The position numbers and the translations under genes were made by a program. A stretch of 64,000 bases of DNA, from contig CALUIU010000003.1 in the NCBI GenBank assembly GCA_944320795.1, positions 62,001 through 126,000 on the forward strand, given 5' to 3'. The stretch comes from Candidatus Paraprevotella stercoravium (lineage in GTDB: Bacteria; Bacteroidota; Bacteroidia; Bacteroidales; Bacteroidaceae). The notes beneath the pieces are model-generated. The model saw only the letters and a list, made by a program, of their open reading frames with translations, made no database searches and was not told where the DNA came from. Positions 1 through 9,292 of the stretch are shown one piece after another (within the stretch, counting starts at the first letter, position 1; each line of letters opens with the position of its first letter).

Positions 1-1
1 T

Positions 2-571
2 TTGAAAGCTTTCAAACACCACGTAAAGGTGGTTTCCGGTTCTACCGGATGGCTTGAGGAGCATGGAGATGATGTGCGCCGTATGTGTCGTGAGGAAGGA
101 CAGACTCTGTTCTGGAGTTCCAACTTCAGTCTGGGAGTAGCCATCTTCAGCGCCGTGAACAAGTATCTGGCCCGTATCATGAACCGTTTTCCGGAATATG
201 AAGTGAAGATGGAGGAAGTGCACCATATCCACAAACTCGATGCTCCGAGCGGAACCGCCATTACTCTGGCCGAAGGCATTTTAAGTGAGCTGGACCGCAA
301 GGACAAATGGGTGAAAGGTACCCTGTTGGCTCCGGACGGTACTTTGAGCGGCAGTGACGAGTGCCAGCCATCCGAGTTCCCGATCGACAGCATCCGTCGT
401 GATGAGGTTCCGGGCATTCACTCCATTTCATACGACAGTGAGGCTGATAAGATTACCATCACACACGATGCCCACAACCGCAAGGGGTTTGCTTTGGGCG
501 CTGTGTTGGCTGCCGAATATACGGCAAACCACACCGGACTGCTTACGATGGACGATCTGTTCCAGTTCTAA
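2..571 (+). CDS. dapB: 4-hydroxy-tetrahydrodipicolinate reductase, 3' part
   Basis: This is the C-terminal 189 residues of DapB, the cytosolic NAD(P)H-dependent reductase of the lysine/diaminopimelate pathway. The 5' end lies outside the window, so the first codon (TTG) is only the window edge and the N-terminal Rossmann nucleotide-binding segment, roughly 60 residues, is missing. The fragment shows the family signature: GSTGW at fragment residues 13-17, then EVHHIHKLDAPSGTA at 72-86 with the catalytic-site His pair, Lys78 and the substrate-binding SGT. The stop is at 569-571 and lepB starts 30 bases later on the same strand, so the two are probably cotranscribed. Assignment to DapB is firm. 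Confidence 0.95.
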   Translation: MKAFKHHVKVVSGSTGWLEEHGDDVRRMCREEGQTLFWSSNFSLGVAIFSAVNKYLARIMNRFPEYEVKMEEVHHIHKLDAPSGTAITLAEGILSELDRKDKWVKGTLLAPDGTLSGSDECQPSEFPIDSIRRDEVPGIHSISYDSEADKITITHDAHNRKGFALGAVLAAEYTANHTGLLTMDDLFQF

Positions 572-601
572 AAGCTAACTAACCTCAAGAAGATAAACAT
601 C

Positions 602-2050
602 ATGAAAAGAAAGAATCAGAAACCGACCAAGGCACAATGGATCAAAATGAGCGTGGTGTGCCTGCTCTATATTGCCTTTCTGATCTGGATCAGAAGCTGG
701 TGGGGTGTGATCGTACTGCCGTTCATTTTCGATGCCTATATCACTAAGAAAATCAACTGGACCTGGTGGAAAGATGCCGAGAATCCTGTTACCCGTACCG
801 TGATGAGTTGGGTAGACGCCATTGTTTTTGCTTTGGTTGCCGTATATTTTGTGAATATTTATTTCTTCCAGAACTATACCATCCCTTCTTCTTCGCTGGA
901 GAAATCCCTGCTGGTAGGCGATTATCTGTTTGTGAGTAAGATGAGTTACGGACCGCGTGTACCACAAACGCCGCTTTCCATGCCGCTCACACAGCACACC
1001 ATGCCTATTCTGGGAACCAAATCCTACAGCGAGTGGCCTCAGTGGGAGTATAAGCGTGTCAAGGGAGGCAAGGTACAGTTGAACGACATCGTTGTGTTCA
1101 ACTATCCGGCCGGAGATACCGTGTCACTCAATCCGAACTACCAGGCCGTGTATTACCGCCTGTGTTACGGATACGGTCGTCAGATCTACGACCAGATGGT
1201 TGCTCCGGTACCCGTGCTCGACTCACTGCCCGTGATGCAGCAGCGCTCCTATCTGCTTCAGTTCTATGAACTGGGACGTCAGTACGTAGCGCAGAATCAG
1301 GCCGAGTTCGGTGAGGTAACTTGGCGTCCGGTGGACCGTCGTGAGAACTATGTGAAGCGCTGTGTGGGACTGCCCGGACAGACGCTCCAGATTAAGGATC
1401 ACATTGTTTATCTGGACGGAAAACCGAATAAAGAACCTGATAATGTGCAGTATAATTACCGCATCAGCCTGAAACAGAATATTCCCGACGAACTGGTTCG
1501 CGAACTGGGACTCAGTCAGGAAGACCTTCAGGGAGCTGCACAGCGCGGTGGCGTGATGCCGCTCACCCAGCATGCTTATGACGTTCTGTCCAAGCGTAAG
1601 GATATTGTAGAAAGCATCGCTTACGAACCGGCTAATGAAACCGAAGGTATCTATCCCTGGAATCAGGCAACCGGATGGACCAGCGACAATTACGGTCCGG
1701 TATGGATTCCGGCCAAGGGCAAGTCTATCGACTTGACTCCGGAGAATATTGCCGTTTATGAGCGCCCGATCCGTGTGTACGAAGGCAATGACCTGCAGGT
1801 GAAGGAAGACGGAAAGATCTACATCAACGGCAAGGAAGCCAAGAGTTATACCTTCAAGATGGACTACTACTGGATGATGGGTGACAACCGTCACAATTCC
1901 GAAGACTCCCGTTACTGGGGATTTGTGCCCGAGGATCATGTAGTCGGCAAGCCGATTATCATCTGGCTGTCGCTCGACAAAGACCGCGGATGGTTTGATG
2001 GCCATGTACGCTGGAACCGCCTCTTCCGTCTGGTAGATAATATCAAATAA
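602..2050 (+). CDS. lepB: Signal peptidase I
   Basis: This 482-residue membrane peptidase removes signal peptides from exported preproteins at the outer face of the inner membrane. Two hydrophobic segments lie near residues 14-48 and 69-89. The Ser-Lys dyad is visible: PSSSLE at 95-100 with probable catalytic Ser98, and NYVKRCVGLPG at 249-259 with catalytic Lys252. The C-terminal box GDNRHNSEDSRYWG (427-440) is intact. The protein is about 150 residues longer than E. coli LepB because of a long insert between the Ser and Lys boxes and another before the GDNR box, as is common in Bacteroidetes. It follows dapB and precedes a WbqC gene by 15 bases, suggesting one operon. Confidence 0.95.
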   Translation: MKRKNQKPTKAQWIKMSVVCLLYIAFLIWIRSWWGVIVLPFIFDAYITKKINWTWWKDAENPVTRTVMSWVDAIVFALVAVYFVNIYFFQNYTIPSSSLEKSLLVGDYLFVSKMSYGPRVPQTPLSMPLTQHTMPILGTKSYSEWPQWEYKRVKGGKVQLNDIVVFNYPAGDTVSLNPNYQAVYYRLCYGYGRQIYDQMVAPVPVLDSLPVMQQRSYLLQFYELGRQYVAQNQAEFGEVTWRPVDRRENYVKRCVGLPGQTLQIKDHIVYLDGKPNKEPDNVQYNYRISLKQNIPDELVRELGLSQEDLQGAAQRGGVMPLTQHAYDVLSKRKDIVESIAYEPANETEGIYPWNQATGWTSDNYGPVWIPAKGKSIDLTPENIAVYERPIRVYEGNDLQVKEDGKIYINGKEAKSYTFKMDYYWMMGDNRHNSEDSRYWGFVPEDHVVGKPIIIWLSLDKDRGWFDGHVRWNRLFRLVDNIK

Positions 2051-2065
2051 GCAGAAACAAGAATT

Positions 2066-2710
2066 ATGACCGAAGAAAAAGACACCGTATGGCTCACAAC
2101 CGCTTATTGGGCCCCGGTGCAATATTATACCAAACTGTTCCGTTATCCCCGTGTGGTGACGGAACAGTTTGATCATTATACGAAGCAGACTTACCGGAAC
2201 CGCTGCGTGATTGCCGCGCCCGACGGACCGCTGGCACTGACAGTGCCTACCGTGAAATACGACGGACCGAAATGCCCCATGAAGGACATACGCATTTCCG
2301 ACCATGGCAACTGGCGCCATCTGCATTGGAACGCGCTGGAATCGGCCTATCGCAACAGCCCGTTTTTTGAGTACTATGCCGATGATTTCCGTTCGTTCTA
2401 TGAGAAAAAGTGGGATTTCCTGTTGGATTTCAATCTGGCCATTCAGGACACGGTGTGCCGTCTGATCGACCTTCAGCCCCAGATGAGCCGTTCCGACCAG
2501 TTCCTGGACGAAAACTGCGGTCCGGCAGAAGATTGCCGTTTCCTGATCCAGCCGCGTGTTCCGGCCGAGCAGGACGCCCATTTCCGAGCCGTACCGTATT
2601 ATCAGGTGTTCGCCGAAAGAAACGGTTTCCTGCCCAATCTGAGCATTGCCGACCTACTCTTCAATATGGGACCGGAAAGCCTTCTGGTGCTTCGCGACTG
2701 CTGTCAGTAA
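2066..2710 (+). CDS. WbqC family protein
   Basis: This 214-residue soluble protein has the N-terminal WbqC signature (AYWAPVQYYTKL near residues 8-19, then a TVPT segment near 59-62). WbqC proteins are named after an O-antigen locus but their reaction is not established, and in Bacteroidales a copy commonly follows lepB. No signal peptide or membrane segment is present. It begins 15 bases after lepB and ends at a strong bidirectional terminator, so it is the last gene of a dapB-lepB-wbqC run. Family assignment is good; function is unknown. Confidence 0.8.
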   Translation: MTEEKDTVWLTTAYWAPVQYYTKLFRYPRVVTEQFDHYTKQTYRNRCVIAAPDGPLALTVPTVKYDGPKCPMKDIRISDHGNWRHLHWNALESAYRNSPFFEYYADDFRSFYEKKWDFLLDFNLAIQDTVCRLIDLQPQMSRSDQFLDENCGPAEDCRFLIQPRVPAEQDAHFRAVPYYQVFAERNGFLPNLSIADLLFNMGPESLLVLRDCCQ

Positions 2711-2717
2711 GAAAAAG

Positions 2718-2765
2718 AAATCGCTCCACGAAAACAGGCAACAGAACTGTTTTGTGGAGCGATTT
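2718..2765. terminator. Bidirectional intrinsic terminator
   Basis: A 12-base perfect stem (2718-2729 with 2754-2765) is flanked by A-rich sequence on the left and T-rich sequence on the right. It lies between the WbqC gene on the plus strand and the phosphatase gene on the minus strand, which converge here, and it can serve both. Confidence 0.85.
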
Positions 2766-2782
2766 TCGTTTGTTTCAGATTA

Positions 2783-4051
2783 TCACGGCAGCGATATCTG
2801 AGTCAGTGTGTTTTTCCAGTAATCTTTTACGGCGTTCCATTCATAGTAAGGAGCCGTTTTTGATTGGATGGGCAGCCTGGCTTCCCGCTCGTTCAGCAGG
2901 ATTTTTACCAGAACATGGCCTTTTGCGTTCTTGTAGAATACCATCTGAATGTTTCCGCACATCGGGATAATCTGATAAGTGCGGTAAGTATCGGCAATTT
3001 TCTGCCAGTCTGCGGTTTTCGTACGCAGGCTGTTCAGTCCCATCAGTGCGGCCAAAGGAGCCAGATTGGTGTCGTGGCCGAAGCGCAGGCTCACCAGTCT
3101 GCAAGAATGATTGATAACCGAATCGGCTGTTTCGATAAAGTTGTTCAGCAGATTCTTTTCCAGATAATACATATGTCCTCCGCTCAAAGGCGAAGGTCCT
3201 TTTTCGTAATACCATTCAAAATTATTGCGTTGCCACATGTCGTATGCTTCCTCTTTGGAGAACAGAAAGTCCACTCCCTGCTGGTTGTCATAACTTTGGC
3301 TGATTCCGTGCAGTTCGAACAGATCGGCCATAAACTTGCGGGTGTCCGGAATATGTTTCCGCACAAAATCCGCATTGCGGAACAGCTCTTTCATCATTCT
3401 TTCCGGATGAATATAAATGCTGTCTGCCACACGGTACACCGAGTCCATATTAGCGAGATGCTGTTGTTCGTAAGCTTCATTCTCGTATTTGATGTAATAC
3501 AAGTCGGCATTGCTGCTTTCCGTGGTGATGTTCAGTTTCGGATTCAGCCCTTTCAGTTCCACACAGGCTGCAGCCATGGACAGAAAGGCACGGGTTTTAT
3601 AGGTAGACCGTGCGTCGACGTGTACTCCGTCGGCAAACACTTCCGGATAGTTCCGGAACATTCTCCGAATCAGTTCGCGGTGCTGACGCGCTCCTTTTTC
3701 GGTCAGTTCCCCGTAACGCCCCTTGGCGCGGTCATAAAGTTCTGTGGCAATTTTCAGAGTCTTTTTTCCTGTCGGAGTCAGCATCTGAGCCTTTTCTGCG
3801 TCCCATAGAATCTGGAGCGGTTCGGTATATTTCTTTTCTTTGGTAAGATGACGGGAGCCATGACGGGCAAAAGAAGACAAATAAAAGGCTTTATAGCCCG
3901 CTGGAGGCGCTGTTTGTGTCGTGGCGGGCTCTTGATAAGCAAAATATTTTCCCGCGCTCAGAAGCGGATTCTTTTCGAAATCCTCACGTGCGGTCTGTGC
4001 GGAAGCGTTCCAACAGCACACCAGAGCAAATAATAATATGGACTTTCTCAT
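2783..4051 (-). CDS. Secreted histidine acid phosphatase, MINPP/phytase-like
   Basis: The 422-residue product is a clade-2 histidine phosphatase, closest in pattern to bacterial multiple inositol-polyphosphate phosphatases, which remove phosphates from phytate and related substrates. A signal peptide (MRKSILLFALVCCWNASA) directs export. The nucleophile motif is FARHGSRH (RHGSR at 63-67) and the proton-donor region is FGHDTN with His326-Asp327. The open frame extends upstream to 4150, but the start at 4051 is preferred because it is followed at once by the signal peptide and because a TACCTTTG -7 element (4079-4086, minus) lies between the two candidates. Substrate is inferred from family; a general periplasmic acid phosphatase is the alternative. 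Confidence 0.75.
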   Translation of the reverse strand: MRKSILLFALVCCWNASAQTAREDFEKNPLLSAGKYFAYQEPATTQTAPPAGYKAFYLSSFARHGSRHLTKEKKYTEPLQILWDAEKAQMLTPTGKKTLKIATELYDRAKGRYGELTEKGARQHRELIRRMFRNYPEVFADGVHVDARSTYKTRAFLSMAAACVELKGLNPKLNITTESSNADLYYIKYENEAYEQQHLANMDSVYRVADSIYIHPERMMKELFRNADFVRKHIPDTRKFMADLFELHGISQSYDNQQGVDFLFSKEEAYDMWQRNNFEWYYEKGPSPLSGGHMYYLEKNLLNNFIETADSVINHSCRLVSLRFGHDTNLAPLAALMGLNSLRTKTADWQKIADTYRTYQIIPMCGNIQMVFYKNAKGHVLVKILLNEREARLPIQSKTAPYYEWNAVKDYWKNTLTQISLP

Positions 4052-4078
4052 TTTTGTTATCCTTTGAATCTTATCCGA

Positions 4079-4086
4079 CAAAGGTA
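4079..4086 (-). promoter_or_regulatory. Bacteroidetes -7 element
   Basis: On the minus strand this is TACCTTTG, an exact TAnnTTTG match, 27 bases upstream of the ATG at 4051. No convincing -33 element is visible. It rules out the upstream in-frame start at 4150 if it is used. Confidence 0.6.
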
Positions 4087-4180
4087 ATTTTTTTCCGATA
4101 TGCTGTCTTGTAGTTATCTTTTTTTCTTTTGGAAAAAAAACTTTTTGCAATGATATTGTAATCGGCTTGTTTCTTTATTT

Positions 4181-4223
4181 AAACAATCAGCCCTGAGCGT
4201 TTTACCGTCAGGGCTGATTGTTT
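4181..4223. terminator. Terminator hairpin after the FAD oxidoreductase
   Basis: A 16-base perfect inverted repeat (4181-4196 with 4208-4223), beginning AAAC and ending GTTT, has an 11-base loop. It lies 13 bases past the stop of the minus-strand flavoprotein gene, so it most likely ends that transcript. Confidence 0.8.
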
Positions 4224-4236
4224 GCTTGATGAAAGA

Positions 4237-5475
4237 TTATTCTGATTTTCCTATGTTTTGTGCAATAATGAAGGCGGTAGTCCAGGCTGCTTGCAGATTA
4301 AATCCTCCGGTTATGGCGTCAATGTCGAGCACTTCGCCGGCAAAGTATAGGCCAGGATAATGTTTGCTTTCCAATGTCTGATGCGATATGGCATTCAAGC
4401 TGATTCCCCCGCAGGTGACAAACTCATCGCGAAAACTGCCTTTTCCGTTTACTTCATACGTATCAGAGGTGAGTAAAGTTACCAGACGGTTCAGACTTTT
4501 TTTTCCGAGTTCTCCCCATTTCTTGTCGGGTGTAAGTCCTGCTTTTTCTATCAGATAATTCCATAGCCGTTGCGGAAGCAGGTAGGGACGGATACTTGCC
4601 AGTTGCTTTTGTGCGTGCTGGTTTTGGATGTTTTTCAGTTCTTCTGCTACCCGTTCGGTGTTGTTTTCCTCAATCCAACATACTTGTAGCGGAAACCGGT
4701 AATTGTTTTCATGAATCCATCGGGCTGCATAGGAAGACAGTTTCAGTATGGCCGGACCACTCATTCCCCAATGAGTAAACAGCAAAGCGCCCTGACTTTT
4801 GAATTTTGTGCCTGGAATCCATGCTGTAGCTTCTTCTACAACGATGCCCATTAACTGATGAGCCGCCTCATTTTTAATGTTGAATGTATAAAGCGAGGGA
4901 ACGGGCGCCTCGCTTTCATGAGGCAGTTTCTGTAAAAAAACCAGGTCTTTGGGAAGGGGAGCGCCGCCCGAAGTAATTGCCACGCGGTCGGCACGGAACG
5001 GAGGTATATCGGGCGAACTGAATGACAAACGGAAAGTGCCGTCTTCCAGATATTCAATCTGATTGATTTCATGACCTGTTCTGATTTCTGCCCCATTCTT
5101 TTGTGCTTCTCTTTTCAGACACATAATGATAGATTCTGAGTCTTGCGACACCGGAAATACACACTGATCTTCCTGAGTTGTCAATTTGACGTCTCTTTCT
5201 TCAAACCACTTGTAAGCATCTTTATAATTAAAGGTTTTAAAGAGCTTTTTCATCAGTCGGTGTCCGCGTGGATAGGCATGCACCAGATCTTTGATTTCTG
5301 CAAAAGAGTTGGTCAGATTACATCGTCCTCCTCCCGAAACCTTAACTTTAGCCAGTACTTTAGCCGCTTTTTCGAAAATGATGATTTGTGTATCCGGATT
5401 GCTTTTCCGGATATTGGCAGCCAAAAAGAATCCGGCAGCTCCTCCGCCTATGATTGCGATGCATGTCTTTGCCAT
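4237..5475 (-). CDS. NAD(P)/FAD-dependent oxidoreductase, HI0933/YhiN family
   Basis: This 412-residue flavoprotein begins with the dinucleotide-binding motif IIGGGAAG (8-15), followed by VSGGGRCNLTN (47-57), the hallmark of the HI0933/YhiN (BaiN-like) family. The C-terminal region carries the second FAD contact, AGEVLDIDAITGGFN. Members are cytosolic flavin oxidoreductases; some act on bile-acid intermediates or aminoacetone, but most have no known substrate and none should be assumed here. The gene is a single transcription unit between two hairpin terminators. A near-consensus -7 element (TATCTTCG on the minus strand, 5492-5499) lies just upstream. Confidence 0.88.
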   Translation of the reverse strand: MAKTCIAIIGGGAAGFFLAANIRKSNPDTQIIIFEKAAKVLAKVKVSGGGRCNLTNSFAEIKDLVHAYPRGHRLMKKLFKTFNYKDAYKWFEERDVKLTTQEDQCVFPVSQDSESIIMCLKREAQKNGAEIRTGHEINQIEYLEDGTFRLSFSSPDIPPFRADRVAITSGGAPLPKDLVFLQKLPHESEAPVPSLYTFNIKNEAAHQLMGIVVEEATAWIPGTKFKSQGALLFTHWGMSGPAILKLSSYAARWIHENNYRFPLQVCWIEENNTERVAEELKNIQNQHAQKQLASIRPYLLPQRLWNYLIEKAGLTPDKKWGELGKKSLNRLVTLLTSDTYEVNGKGSFRDEFVTCGGISLNAISHQTLESKHYPGLYFAGEVLDIDAITGGFNLQAAWTTAFIIAQNIGKSE

Positions 5476-5624
5476 AGAATAATGAAATGAGATATTTAGG
5501 ATGCGAAGATAATAAAAATAGTAATATCAGGTTTAATTTTAAATTTGATGTCTAAAGTCTTTGGTATGGAGTAATTGGTGAACTATAACTGTTTTTATAG
5601 TGTCTAATGGGGATAAAGAAATAC

Positions 5625-5668
5625 AAAAATAGGCTGTATCATATTATCTTATGATACAGCCTATTTTT
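5625..5668. terminator. Bidirectional intrinsic terminator
   Basis: An 18-base perfect stem (5625-5642 with 5651-5668), starting with an A run and ending with a T run, has an 8-base loop. It lies 28 bases downstream of the VWA lipoprotein gene and ends the minus-strand surface cluster. Confidence 0.9.
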
Positions 5669-5696
5669 GTATTTGAAGTTTTTAACAAGACGAATA

Positions 5697-7223
5697 TTAT
5701 AACTTTTTGGAAGTTACCTTATATTTATAAACATAGCCGTCTTCTGACTCCTGAAGTTCTCTAACCATCTCAGAACTTGTTAGTTTGGTAATGGTCCATA
5801 CCTCCGTATCATCCTCCTCCACTAAATATTTTATTGTTAACTTATTGGAAGAAAGTGTCCACTTGCCGGTATCACCATTATCATATATATAGATTCCGTT
5901 ACTATTAAAGATCTCAAGTTCGCCTCCTTCTTCCATGTAGCTTTCTATCAGCTTGCCATTCTTGTATACCTCAAACAAGCCGCTTTCTATTTCCCATTCA
6001 CCGATGAGCTTGTTTTTTGAGATATTTTCTTCGCTATCGTTATCATCTGTATCCTTTTTCTCACCAAAAATAACATAGAATATTTTTTCTCCTCGAACAG
6101 TTCCATCTTCTGACAAAACAGTTATTTTAACTTGGTGCACTTGTCCATCCATGAATTCCTTTATGTTTGTGAAGTAAATAACATATGAATTCTGTAAGGC
6201 ACCAGTTACAGGGAGATCATCTAAAGTTACTCCTGTAAAGCTAGAGGAAGCATATAAGGTTGTTCCTCCTGTATAATCTGACATTCTCCAAGGGTATTCA
6301 TTGTAATAGAAAGATTCTGTGAAGTTCTTATTTCCACTGAATACTGTGTGTATTGTACCCTGTGAGGTGTTCCAATTGTTCTGATCATTTACAAATAATA
6401 CAGAGAAACCTTCTTGACCATTAGGTTGGTTTGGTTCGTCCGTGAAATTAATGTAAATTCTATTTGCGCCATTTCTGAAAGTGAACTGTTCATCGGCAAA
6501 TCGTAGGGCTGCCGTTCCGCATTCATCATATGAATTTGCATAAGAAGACGCAGCATATTCAAGTTTTTCTGCATCATTGCCGCTGAATCCCACAGTTCTA
6601 GAAGTTCCTGTTGAGCGATTCAAGTATTCGCTCATTGCATTATAGCTGGTTAAGTTAATAGCACCTGTGATTCTGCCATCATAACCAACACATCCAAATT
6701 TAACATCCAGGGTGGAGCTCAATTTTTGTGCCCAACTGATGATATCTCGAGCAATAGCGTTGGCTTCTTCACTCATACTTCCAGAATTATCAACCAAGAA
6801 GACAATATCATTCATGACTCTTCTGTTATTGTCTTCATTATCTATTGTATTTTTTACAATAAATCCTTTGGGCTTGTTATCTACAGAAACCCATATATTC
6901 TGTGATGATTCTTCGTTGCTACTGATTCCAAATAGTTTAAGCCATTCTTTTGTATTGGGATCTTGAATACCTGTCATATCAATACGCATAACATATTGTC
7001 CGTCTATTTTTTCTGTTATGTATTGAATATTGGGTATATCGGCATTAGGATTGCTTATGACTGGGTTGGGATCAGCCTTGTCGTCACTGGGAATTCCCAA
7101 AACGGTTTCGGTTTCCAGAATAATTGTTTCATCTCCGTTTTCCAAGCAAGAAGAGAGGGAGAATACTCCGAGCAGGAATACAGATGCTTTAATTCCTGAA
7201 TAGATAGACTTTATAATATTCAT
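5697..7223 (-). CDS. VWA-domain lipoprotein with lipocalin-like C-terminus
   Basis: This 508-residue protein has a lipoprotein signal (LSSC, Cys26). A von Willebrand factor A domain begins near residue 138 with a complete MIDAS start, VDNSGSMS (Asp145, Ser147, Ser149), implying divalent-metal-dependent ligand binding. The last about 105 residues (from KNKLIGEWEIES) match the lipocalin-like small barrel found in many Bacteroidales lipoproteins. It is probably anchored to the outer membrane. It lies 15 bases after an OmpA gene and is last in the cluster. Codons are AT-rich relative to the flanking housekeeping genes. An adhesin or surface-complex scaffold is plausible; the ligand is unknown. 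Confidence 0.75.
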   Translation of the reverse strand: MNIIKSIYSGIKASVFLLGVFSLSSCLENGDETIILETETVLGIPSDDKADPNPVISNPNADIPNIQYITEKIDGQYVMRIDMTGIQDPNTKEWLKLFGISSNEESSQNIWVSVDNKPKGFIVKNTIDNEDNNRRVMNDIVFLVDNSGSMSEEANAIARDIISWAQKLSSTLDVKFGCVGYDGRITGAINLTSYNAMSEYLNRSTGTSRTVGFSGNDAEKLEYAASSYANSYDECGTAALRFADEQFTFRNGANRIYINFTDEPNQPNGQEGFSVLFVNDQNNWNTSQGTIHTVFSGNKNFTESFYYNEYPWRMSDYTGGTTLYASSSFTGVTLDDLPVTGALQNSYVIYFTNIKEFMDGQVHQVKITVLSEDGTVRGEKIFYVIFGEKKDTDDNDSEENISKNKLIGEWEIESGLFEVYKNGKLIESYMEEGGELEIFNSNGIYIYDNGDTGKWTLSSNKLTIKYLVEEDDTEVWTITKLTSSEMVRELQESEDGYVYKYKVTSKKL

Positions 7224-7238
7224 AATTTCCTGTTTTTA

Positions 7239-8522
7239 TTAATTACCTAAAATTTCAAATTCAACTCTTCTGTTCATGGTCCGTCCTTCCTCGGTGTCAT
7301 TTGTTGTGAGAGGTTCCGACATTCCATAATAACTGTATGATATCTTATCTTTTCCCACACCTTTTCTAACCAGGTAGTTGACAACAGCCTTTGCTCTTTC
7401 TTTTGAAAGTTTCATGTTTACTTCTTCTGATCCTACATTATCTGTATGTCCTTTCACTTCTACACGAACTTGGGTTTTGATTAGGATTGCTGCAATTTTA
7501 TCCAAGTATTCGAAGGATTCCATTTTTATATTACTCTTGGCAAAATCAAAATTAATTACATCTATGGCACAAATGGTTTTTCCAACAACAGATTCGTTTC
7601 TGTCTACCATTTCAGTGATCTCCTCCAATGTATAGCAAGGCTTTTCTTTTACAACAACCTTAACAGTATCTTTAATGATTGGTTTAATGACAGGAGTTAC
7701 AGGAATAACAGGAGTAACCTTTTCTTTTTTCTTGAATATACTGAATGGAACACCTAAAGTAGCCTTGATTTCTATTCCAGAAAATTTACGGTCACCTTTA
7801 ATATATGTTCCTTCTGGAAAGATATCTGCATTCACAGCTTCTCCATCTTTTTCTTTCTCTCCGTAAGTATCTGTGAAACCGTATTCATAGCTGGCTTCTA
7901 CACCAAGGAAACAAGAGTTTCTGAATTTATATTTTAAGCCGACTCCGGCTGCTGCTGCAAAATAGCATGTTGCCAGATTGGCTTTTGAAACATCCATGGA
8001 ATAGCCTTCATAATATCCATCAATATATTTCGCTTCCATTTTTATATCTCCTCGTGTAGGCAAGCCAAGAACTGGAGCTACATAAATGTATGGACGGAAG
8101 TTAGAGGATAACTTTCCAAAATTATAGATGATGGGAATGCGGATATCCCAATATCTGGAATTCAACTGGTAGTAGATATCGTCAATGTCGTTTTCTTCAT
8201 AGTTATAGAGATCTTTTCCAATATTAACGAGTTTACCACCTCTTCTTAGGAAACTTATTTCCGGGCGAATAGAAAGTTGATTCTGTTTTCCAAAGTCTCT
8301 TTGTACAAAGAAAGAGAAAACTCCACCGTTGAGATTCTTATTATCAGGAAATATATTATCGTCCAAATCAGAATATTTCATGAAATTGCTATGAAATCCT
8401 CCACCAAAACCAAAATACCATTTTGGAGTGTCTTCTTTTACAGATGAGTCTTGAAACTGTGCGAATGAGGGAGTCAAACACAAACTCACTAAAAGAGACG
8501 CTAGAATTGTTTTCTTTTTCAT
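7239..8522 (-). CDS. OmpA-family outer membrane protein
   Basis: The 427-residue product has a signal peptide (to about residue 21), an N-terminal beta-barrel-like region of about 240 residues, a Pro/Val/Lys-rich linker near 266-295 (repeating VIPVTPVI), and a C-terminal OmpA peptidoglycan-binding domain (about 310-425) with VKGHTDNVG and NRRVEFEI. It should join the outer membrane to peptidoglycan. The next gene, a VWA lipoprotein, follows after 15 bases. A terminator hairpin separates it from the upstream barrel gene, so it may have its own promoter or rely on read-through. Confidence 0.85.
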   Translation of the reverse strand: MKKKTILASLLVSLCLTPSFAQFQDSSVKEDTPKWYFGFGGGFHSNFMKYSDLDDNIFPDNKNLNGGVFSFFVQRDFGKQNQLSIRPEISFLRRGGKLVNIGKDLYNYEENDIDDIYYQLNSRYWDIRIPIIYNFGKLSSNFRPYIYVAPVLGLPTRGDIKMEAKYIDGYYEGYSMDVSKANLATCYFAAAAGVGLKYKFRNSCFLGVEASYEYGFTDTYGEKEKDGEAVNADIFPEGTYIKGDRKFSGIEIKATLGVPFSIFKKKEKVTPVIPVTPVIKPIIKDTVKVVVKEKPCYTLEEITEMVDRNESVVGKTICAIDVINFDFAKSNIKMESFEYLDKIAAILIKTQVRVEVKGHTDNVGSEEVNMKLSKERAKAVVNYLVRKGVGKDKISYSYYGMSEPLTTNDTEEGRTMNRRVEFEILGN

Positions 8523-8557
8523 AAGTCTATAATTTAGAGTAAAAGCATGATAAGAGA

Positions 8558-8596
8558 AAAAACCAAGAATACTTCGTTTTGATATTCTTGGTTTTT
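8558..8596. terminator. Bidirectional intrinsic terminator
   Basis: A 13-base perfect stem (8558-8570 with 8584-8596) with an A run and a T run on its flanks lies 18 bases past the stop of the minus-strand barrel gene. It splits the surface cluster into two parts. Confidence 0.8.
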
Positions 8597-8614
8597 GAGA
8601 TTTACATATTGGGA

Positions 8615-9253
8615 TTAGAAGTTATATCCAACACGAACAGAGAATTTGCTGGTTTTTAGTTCTTCTGCGATTTCATTAAAGTCTAGTGCATAAGAGATAC
8701 CTACATTGAATTTGTTGATATCCAAGGTTGTACCAATCTGCCAGCCTACCTGAACACGATTCCAAGTTGGATCTGTTTCATCTTTATCAAATAGATTCCA
8801 GTCCATACTTTCTCCGTCTTCTTCATATTTATCTTTACCCATAAGGTTTGCTCTTAGATATAGGCCTGTGTATGGTTTAATGGCGAGCTTGTCATTAATA
8901 CTGATTCCGTAAACAAAGTTTACCGGAATAGTGAGACCTAAAAGAGTTGTAGAATAGTCTGCTCCATCTTCGCTTTCACTCCATTTTGCATAATTAATAC
9001 CAGCTCCGGTTTCCAAGAAAATTGGCAATGATTTGGCAATATTGAAAGAGTGTGCATAATCAACGGAGAATCCATTACCGCTCTCACTTTTGCCATCACC
9101 ACTCATAAAAGGTATGTCATAAGAAAGACGCAAACCTTTCCATGCAGGAACATCTGATGAAGAAGATGAGCTACCACCGTTCATAAATTGTGCGAAAGAC
9201 ATTGAAGAGCAAGTCAATAACATTGCTGTCAATAAGAATTTAAACTTTTTCAT
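8615..9253 (-). CDS. Small outer membrane beta-barrel protein
   Basis: This 212-residue protein has a clear signal peptide ending SFAQ, a Gly/Ser-rich stretch (NGGSSSSSSD, about 26-35) and alternating strands finishing in RVGYNF with a terminal Phe, the usual outer-membrane barrel ending. It resembles generic PorT/OMP_b-brl families with no assigned substrate. It lies 39 bases after the TolB-like gene and is probably cotranscribed with it. Confidence 0.7.
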   Translation of the reverse strand: MKKFKFLLTAMLLTCSSMSFAQFMNGGSSSSSSDVPAWKGLRLSYDIPFMSGDGKSESGNGFSVDYAHSFNIAKSLPIFLETGAGINYAKWSESEDGADYSTTLLGLTIPVNFVYGISINDKLAIKPYTGLYLRANLMGKDKYEEDGESMDWNLFDKDETDPTWNRVQVGWQIGTTLDINKFNVGISYALDFNEIAEELKTSKFSVRVGYNF

Positions 9254-9292
9254 AATCTTCTATTTTTAAGATTAATAATAAATATATAATCG

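Noticed and set aside
1223-2581. Long open frame on the minus strand opposite lepB and the WbqC gene
   Set aside because: It is antisense to two well-supported genes, has no recognisable domain and looks like a codon-bias shadow.
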